NCBI GenBank assembly: GCA_002747745.1
Contig: PDQG01000003.1
Span: forward strand, 1-38,683
Length of the DNA stretch: 38,683 bases
Reading direction: 5' to 3'
Source: a bacterium DOLZORAL124_38_8
GTDB taxonomy: Bacteria > Patescibacteriota > Gracilibacteria > UBA4473
Position 1 is the first letter of the stretch. Every line of letters starts with the position of its first letter. The position numbers and the translations under genes were made by a program. The notes beneath the pieces were generated by a model, which had not been told where the DNA came from, did no database searches, and saw only the letters and a program-made list of their open reading frames with translations. Below, piece by piece: positions 7,625 through 16,600 of this stretch.

Positions 7625-10600
7625 ATGAGACTTTTTCAGCCTAAAAGCAATATTCGAATCGTGGCGTTTTTGGCGTTAGTTAGCGTGTTGTGTCCACCAG
7701 TTTTTGCTTCGGTGCAGGCGTTTTCTTTGTTTGGAAAGCCAGCGAGAACCATGCCGAAAACTGAAACACGAAATATTGTTTCGTTGTTGGTAGAAAAAGA
7801 ATTGTTTGGATTTACGGGCGTTAAGCGAAAAATTGAACGATACGCTCGAGATGTTCAGTTAGCGACGAATGCGCAGGTGGTTTTGGTTCCAGTTCCGTCT
7901 ACCGCCAGTGTGAAAGAAATTCAAGAGGGGAATGCGGCGTTGTATTTTTCAGGGTTGAAACAAGATAATACCTCAAAACTGATTGGGACGGTTCTTATTG
8001 GAGATGTACCATTGCCGGTAGTGTGGGACGAAAACCGTCCCGTGGTTTCGTCTTGGCTGTATTCGGATTTTGAAGACCCTGATTATGTTTGGGATGAAGC
8101 AACGAAACGGTTTGTGTTTGTGGGCGGAGATAGTCAGGCCGAAGTGTGGCAAGGGGTGATTCGTCCGTATTCGAAACAAACAGAAAAAGAAGAAAACTTA
8201 GCCGATCGGGTGGCTCAATTAGAGGCGTATTTTGACAATAATAATGCGTTTCATAGAGGTCAGATCAAATACGGAAAACGTGTGTTTCATGCGAATTTAT
8301 TATTTCAAAAGAAAGGATTACCGTTATTAATGCGACGGTCGTATGACAATTATATCAAGAACATTGAAGATGTTTTATACCAACGGTTTACGAAAGAATT
8401 GGCCAAAAAACTGTTGGATGAACAGCAATTAGAAAAATTAGTGGATGTGAATAAAATTCCTGGACTAGAAAATGTTGAAATGCCCAAGATGGATTTTTCG
8501 GGAATGCCCGACATTTTTAGTAAAAATACGATTCAAAGTTTACAAAAACGATATTTAGAATTGTACAAAGGGTATGTATCACAACTTAACCAACGAGTGA
8601 GTCAAACAGGACGTTGGGATCCAAAATTAGTAGAGACCACCTTTTCGCTGATTACGAAAAAAGATGAACAAGCTGCAAAATTATTGAAAAAGTTTAATGA
8701 TGCGGTGGAGCAAAAAATGTTTCAGGCTTTGGCTGATTCAAATATTCCGGCTCGAATTTCTATTCCGAAAGGGGGAACCGTAAAACGATATGTATGTCAT
8801 ACTGAATATTTGTTGAAACATCCGAATGGGCACGGAAAAGACGTGTGTCCAAGGGTAGATGATGAAGATTCTTATATTCACTTTCCTGATTATTGGAACG
8901 GAGAAAAAATTACTCAATTTCGGGATGGAACGCCTACATTTTTGGGTGTAAACACCGCTGATAAATGTTCGTTGTTGCGAGGCGGAGGGGCTTCAGGAAA
9001 AGTGGTTGAATTTAATAAAGCCTTTAGTTTTCAAAATATTAATGATAAACGCACAACCGATAAGTATTTCTGTAGCAAAGACAAGAATTTGGTTCGTGCT
9101 TGTGGGCAAATTTTTGAAGGAAAATCATTGCCAGTTACTAGTCAAGCTCGTTTTGATGCCTTGTCTCGGTTTCCGTATGTTTTTACGACGAATCATTGGG
9201 AACATGTTTTAAACAAATCGAAGAAGGTAAAAAACAAAGAACCTTTTTATAAGTTTCAATTTGAGCGAAGTCCCTTGTTTGACATAACGGCAGCGAAATT
9301 AGCGACGTCTCGTAAGATTGGGGCGTCTGGATGTCACGATATTATTTGGCAAATCAATAAGAATAGAATTAACGCCAAATTGCATAAAAGCATTGAGTCG
9401 AACTTGCAAACCTTTTCTTCGTTGACGAATCACGTTGAACCAACGACTTTGACGATTAAAACTCAGTTTTCAAAGGCGATGAAATCGCCCGCGTTTGATT
9501 TGCCGATTGATAATCCACGAGGGGTTTCGTTTTACGATCAAGAATACCAATTTCATCGAATTTCGTATCCGAATATTTTTGATTTGCGCGGAGCAAAAAC
9601 TGAAAAATTGAAAGGTTTGTTGAATAAAAAATTAGTACAAAAAATAAAAGAATTAAATGCTGTGTCAGACAAAGACACGGTGTTGTCGGCTTCAGTTTTG
9701 ACCGATGTATTGAAAAATTTTCAAGAAAAAGATTTGTTTGAAGCGGTGCGGTGGTTGGATTTGCCGTTAGAAGTGAAGAATGAACAAGTGTTTACCGCGG
9801 TTTTAAAAGAGGTGTCGGTGGCTCGGACAGAATTAGGCGCTTCTGATTTTCAAGGGTTTGAAGTATTACAATTATTTGGAGAATCTGCGGTTGGGCAAGA
9901 AGTAGGGGCGATCAAAGCCGATTTTGAACGGAGTGATGAACTTGAAAAGTCATTAGTGTTCGCCGAAGCTGAATTAGCTGAATCTGAGTTTCAGTTTCGA
10001 AAACAACCTACGTCCGAATCGGTATTTTCAAAACTCTTTGTGTCTGATAATCAATCAACTGGAGCAAACACAAAAAATGGCCAAAAGTCTTGTAATCGAA
10101 ATCTTCTTTCTTGGACGGGGAGTTGTTTGATGCCTTGGCTTTCGTCTTTGCCGAATTTGTTTCAAACGCGTTCAAAATTGGTTCCTAAAACCACCGATGA
10201 CGGAACGGTTTCGGCAGATGTAGTGGTGAACTCAGGCGATACAAATGAGTCGTTGGTGCAGGAATTACGGGTGAATCCTGCCAGGATAACGCTCACGAAA
10301 AATGCGATTCAGCCACAAAAAATTCGGGTTCAGTTGTTAGATAAAACGAAGAATATTTTAGAACAAGATTTTTACTCAAAAGTGGAAATAAAAACTCCAT
10401 CAGGCATAACGGTTAATGGATTATCAAGCAAAACGGCTCAAGCAGGACAAGTAGATTTTTTTGTGTCAGTTGATTCCGATATTTCAGTAGGAACCCATAC
10501 CATAGAGTTAATTTTCGGAAAATTGAGACAAACCGTTCCTGTGAAAATTATTCAAGAAGGTTGGGTGAGTAGTGTACGGAATCGAACATTAACAGCCGGA

Positions 10601-13600
10601 AACCCGATTGGAACCGTGATTAAATTATGGGTTAAGGATGAATCAGGGAATGTTTCTGAGGCGTATGACGGAACAAGGGTTTCGATTTCTACCACGGGTG
10701 ATGGAACTTTTTCCAATGAGGGTTCAGCCGTTATTAAGCATGGAAAGATTGAGTTTACATATTTTGCTGGAAAAAAGGCACAAGATATTACGGTAACGGT
10801 TCATCATTCAGTTTTGCCACTGAAGAAAATTTCTTTGGAGGTGGTACCAAATAAACCAACGCAGGTAAAATATAAGAGTCGTTCGACTGTGTTTTTAGAA
10901 AATAGCTTGCAGCCACAAAAGGTAGAAGCGGTACTAACTGATGAATATGGGAATGAAGTAAAAAAATCGTCATTGTTTGATTGGCGTATTGAAGGGGGGC
11001 GGTTAGAAAAAACAGCTAATAATGCGGTTAATGTGTGGCTTAATAAAGGGGTTAAACAAGTATCGGTGTCGGCTGATGCTCGAATTTTAGAAACGAAGGC
11101 GAAGCCTTTGAAGTTTTCAGTTGTGAAAAATGTGCAAATCGTTCCGAAATCATTGCCTAAAATTATTGCGGGTCGTAAATCAGCACAAATTCCGTTTGAA
11201 GTGCGACACAATGGGAAATTGTTGTCAGGAGATTTATCATTCGGGGTGGTAGTTTCTTCGGCTGCGGCAGGAGAATTTCCGTTGACGGTTGAAAGTAAGA
11301 ATGGGCAAGGGGTGTTGTCTTTTACGCCAGGGGTAATGGCGGGTACTTATTCGGGAAGAATTACCATTGATGGAGCCGCACCACAGTCTTTTTCGTTTAC
11401 AATATTACCAGCAGATCCAGTTAAAATTGAAATAGATAAAACGTCGTTGGTTCGTTCTGTTAAAAAGAAAAAAAGTATTTTGAAAGTGGTGGCAAAAGAC
11501 CGTTTTGGAAATATTGCTCGTTCATTTCAAGATACAATTCGTGTGCGAGTAAACCCCGTAGATACAGGAACTTCTTATGTGCTTCCAACGGGTATAACGT
11601 TCCGACCCAAGATAGAATTTGATACGGTGTATGGAATAAATGTATCAATGCGTGATGGAGTGGGTGAAGTGGAAATGTTGCCGCAACAAGTGGGAAAATA
11701 TTTCTTTTTAGCGGAGAAAAAAGGTTTAGTGTCGAGTACGGCAGTAATAGATTTTGTCAACACGTTGACGCCGAGTGATTTTCGGCAATTAAAACCACAG
11801 TCATTACTGACGACTTTGCACGGATGGAATGCTGGGACTTGGAATGAACCGAATATTGCGAATTCGTTCTTATTTCAAGGGGAAACGCAAGCGGTGGTAA
11901 CAGAATCAAAATTGGCGAATTCGTCATGGCATGGGTGGATTCACCCGAATGGACAGAAAGATTCGTCGGTACAAACCGTTTTGCAAGAAGGAAGTCGTCC
12001 AACGATGATTTGGAAATCTGGTGAAAAACCATTGGCTGAATTGACTTTGAACTTTTCAGATTCACCAGAAGTGCAGTTCGTAGACGATTTTGATACTTCG
12101 GCTCGTGCGGGAATTTATCTCAAAACGCCTTCGTCAGAACAAGCTCAGTTTTTATTTGAGAATCATCAATTATGGTACAAACAGAAACCTTTATTGAGTT
12201 TTAGAAAAGATGGTGGGGTGTATTTTTTGCAATCAGAAGGCAAAGTAACGTCAACCGATTATTGGAATCGGTTTTTGGTAGAAATTCCGAATGTGCCAAC
12301 TTTTTGGGTGCAGTTTTCTGTAGCGTCGTCTAAAAATATACAAGTCTCTTTGCTTGATACCTCATTGCAAACGAAGTTACAGTCAGTGTTAACGAGTACG
12401 TCTGATACATTAGGATTGGCTTTGGTGTCCGCCGTTTCAAAAGAAAATACGCCCAATGAAACGGAGTACAGTTTGGACACTGATTGGGTTGGAACCCAGA
12501 AAGTGGCCACTCTCTTTGGAGCGAGAAACTCAGTGGGAAACGCATGGAGATTTTCGGCTAAGAATCATTTAGTTTTGTTGGGAGATCCGACGGTGCAAGT
12601 TGCTACAGAGAATAAGTCGTCTCTTATTGGATTAACAGAAGATTTAGGAACGCCTATTTGGCAGACTCCCAATGGTAAAGATATTCGTCAAATACTTTCG
12701 TCAGATTTAAATGCCGATGGGAAAAAAGAAATTTTTTCTCTTGTTGGTGATACGTTGTATTTACAATTTGCGGATGCCAATGGGAACCATATTTATAAAG
12801 ATGTTGGTCCGATATTGCGGTTTGCTGATGGGGTGAAAAAATTAGCCACGTATGAGGTTGGGAATGTGTTAAAGTACCTGATTCAAATTAATGATTCAGG
12901 AGAATTAATCTTTTTTGAAAATCAGTCTGGAGTGTTAGAAAAAACCAATACTAGAGTGAGTTTGAATCGTGTATGGACAGATGTGCAATTGGGCGATATG
13001 AACGCAGATTCGTTTAAAGATTTAGTATTATTGGATGATAATAATATGATATACATTGTTCATGGAATTGGATCAGGAAAGTTTGGCGTGGGAACAAAAT
13101 TATATGATTTCTTATCGAAGATAAATCCTGTAACGGAAAGATTTTCACCGAATAATAACACGACTCCAAACTCGTTTGAGTATCTTTCTTCTTTTGAAGT
13201 TCGGTTTCAAAATAAGAACAATAAAATTGTTCAAAGGGAAATAACAGATAGTTCGTTCTTGACGACTGAGTTTCAGTTGGAACCATTATCAAAGTCATAT
13301 ATAAAGGCAAAAGTGAAAGCTTCCTTGGAAATCCTTCCACGTGTGGCAGGAACCAATGTTGAAATTCTTATTCCTGCGATAGAAGGGCTGGTGTTGGTGC
13401 CGAATTCTTTGCAATGTGTTGGTGGAAAAAAAGACTGTTCGATGCAGGATGAAGATGGAAGTTTGAAACTTTCTGGATTGAGTGGCGTGGTTGGAAAACG
13501 CCAAACAGTTTCTTGGGAATATGAAATAATTCAAATTCCTAAAATATCGTATGTGGTCAATGATTTTTATGGAAAGGATGGAATTGATGATGTGGTGGTT

Positions 13601-16600
13601 CCGTGGACGACCGATGAAGGAAAACAACAATTTGTATTGTTCAAATCGAATGGCGATAAGAAGCAATACCCAACTAAATTGAATTCACCAGCAAAGCCAA
13701 AATCATTATTTGACAATTTGTCGCGGGCGTTGAAGTCTCAGTTGGTAACACAAAAAGAGGCATCAATGACTCATACTCATGCTTTAGAATATCAACTATC
13801 AAGTACCGAAAAAGATTTTTCAAATTTAACCGATGTGAGTACGTTGAAAGATTTATCGCAAAAAGGGTTTGATGCCCTTACCGAACAAGGGTTTGGTGAT
13901 ACGTCTATAGAAGATTTAATGTCTGGAATGTCTTGTGGGGGTGGTTGTGGTTTAAATATTCCGTCTTATACGTTTATGGGACCGGGGCAGCAATCATTGT
14001 ATCTTCCGCCCGTGTCTTTCCCGAGTATTCCAACACTTCCTATTCCTGGGGTTGGAATGCCGTCTTTGCAAATAGTCCCATTTTTGCCGTTTGTTTTGCC
14101 GTTTACACCAACGGTTCCTGCGTCTACTTTCCGTTTGTTTGTAATGCCTTCAATTACGGGACAAGTAGGTATTGCAGCGTGTTTAGGTGTGCAAGGAACA
14201 AGTATTCCTCCTTTGCCGGTCGGAAATTGTTTTGCGTTTGTTCCACCGATAAATTTATTTGGAGGGGCTTGTAAAAATAAAGCTAAATCGCCTTTAGAGA
14301 ATTTAACGTCTTTGTTTAATTTTGGAAATACGGGGCGTTATAGTCCACCCGTGGTGGCAGAAACTAAGAATAAAAAAATTATTGCGGCCGATATTATTAC
14401 CGCTTGGGTACAAGCTCAGTTTGAAGAGTTTTCAAACTTTAAATTCCCCGCGATTAATTTTGTTTTGCCACGATTTAAAACGGCTTCGTTTAAAAATAAA
14501 CAGGCTTCTATTTGGGAAAAACTTTCATCTTCGCCGTTCTTAAAAGTCCAAAAAAATCCAATTCGAATCCAGTATCCGTCATTTTCTGATGAAGATTTTG
14601 AAGGGTTGCAATCTAGTTGGAAACTTTGGAAAAAAGAATATGAAGATTGGAATCAAAATACAAAACAAAAACTATCGGTTGATGAAGATTTAAAATCATC
14701 GCTTGAACGTCCTCTCTCTGGGTTAAAAGCCAAAATTTCAATGTCGTTGATAGCAGACACGCTATCGGCGTTGCCTCAAGAAATAGCCACCGCGGAAAAG
14801 GGTTTAACTGATATTGAAAAACAAATACTTCATGAAGAAGTGTTGGGACAATTAGAAGATTTCGAGTCTTTGTTGTCTGCGTCAAAATCACTGGTGGTAC
14901 AATCAGAAGAAGCGGCTGGTGGGGTCGTGCAGAATTTTAATAAAGCCACGAAGCAACTGGGAAATCTGAAATCAGAATTGGATCAAAAAGTGAAACAATC
15001 AAAAGCATTGGTTGTTTCTCAATCGGAAGCTATTTCTAATGAAGGGAAAAAAGTGATTGAAGATTCAAAACAGTCGGTTGCTACCAAAAAATCCACCCTT
15101 TCAGAAGCCTCGGTACAAGCTAAAAAATTGATGGCAGTAAAAAATCTTCGAGCCCAATTACCGCCTCGTCCACAAACTCCGGCTTTAAAATTAGCGATTC
15201 CGAAACAAGAAGTGGGGAAACTTTTACAAAAACTCAGTCTTTCAATCAATATTAAGCCCTTAGAAAACTTGGTATCTAATTTTGAACAAAATATGGAAAT
15301 TTTGAGAACGTATAAGCAAAATCAAGCGTTCTTACGAGGGATAAAACCTAAAATAGAAAATTTGAAACAGCAAATTAAAGATTCTACTAATTTGATTAAT
15401 GAATATTTTGTCGAATGGCAAAAAGAAAATAAAAAACGTGTCTTAGAATGGAAAGTCTTCCGCTCACAATTAGAAACGACGCTTAATGCCTGGAAATCAA
15501 TTCCACGAATTTTTGCGGGGCTTACAGAACAGTGTCCTACATGTAATGTGAATCGAGGAACGGTTATTACTTGGTTCTTTAAAGTAATATTAGGCGGAAT
15601 TAAATTGCCCGTTATTCCGCTTCCTAAATTTGCGGATATTATCATTGATTTATCAAAGGCCGGAATCGGTATGACGGTGGCCATTCCAGAAATAGAATTA
15701 CACAAAACGCCCGTTAATTTACCGAATATTCGAAATAGTTTGCCCGTTCTAGATAATCAGGTTTTGTTACCTGATATGTCAGATATGTTAATGAAAACGA
15801 TTCCAAGTCTGCCAATTGATGTCGCCGGACCGGCTACTGGAATGGCGAAAAAAATAGTAGCAAGTGGGGTTAATATAGCTCGGAATATTACAGCAAGAGC
15901 GCAAATGAAGATTCAAAAGGGAACTCCATCAACTGACGTTAACAAACTAGATGGCGTGAATACAAATCTTGGAAGTGGAGTAGTTTTGTCCAAATCAAAA
16001 GTAAATATACCAACGCCTTCTCTTGAGAAAGAGATAAATCTGCCTACTCCAAAACGATTTAATGCGGTGTCATATATGAATGCCTCAATTGACACGTCAT
16101 TTAGCCGAGTTCTGAATGACATAAATCTTCCTAGTATTTCGGTATTGCCAAATATTCCGAATATCCCGTTATTACCCGCGGTGCCAAATTTATCGAATTT
16201 ACCGCTTAATTTACAAATCCCAACCATCGATTTACCACAATTGCCATTGTTATTGCCGCCACCAACACTTCCAAATTTCTTGGCGCCTATGACTCGTTTG
16301 ATGGCTATTCCTAAACCATTCTTTAGTTTGTTTTGTTATTTGATTCAGGGAATAATCCCAATTCCAGAATGGAAACTCGCATCTCATATTCAAGAAAAAA
16401 CGAATCGGTTTGAGCTTAGTTTTGGACTCGATTTTGTAGCTGCCGCGTTATTTAAAGCGCCGAAAAAACCGGATCTTCCCGATAAGACGATTGGGTTTGA
16501 AGGGGTGTATCCAAAACGATTAGATGATTTGAATGAACAGTTAGAATCTATTCGAGATGTTTCTTCGTGTTCGGTACAACAGTTATCAGGAAAACCGTGT

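Noticed and set aside
13933..14274. Plus-strand frame of 113 residues inside the giant gene
   Set aside because: It is a shifted frame of the proline- and isoleucine-rich stretch of the giant gene with no start signal.
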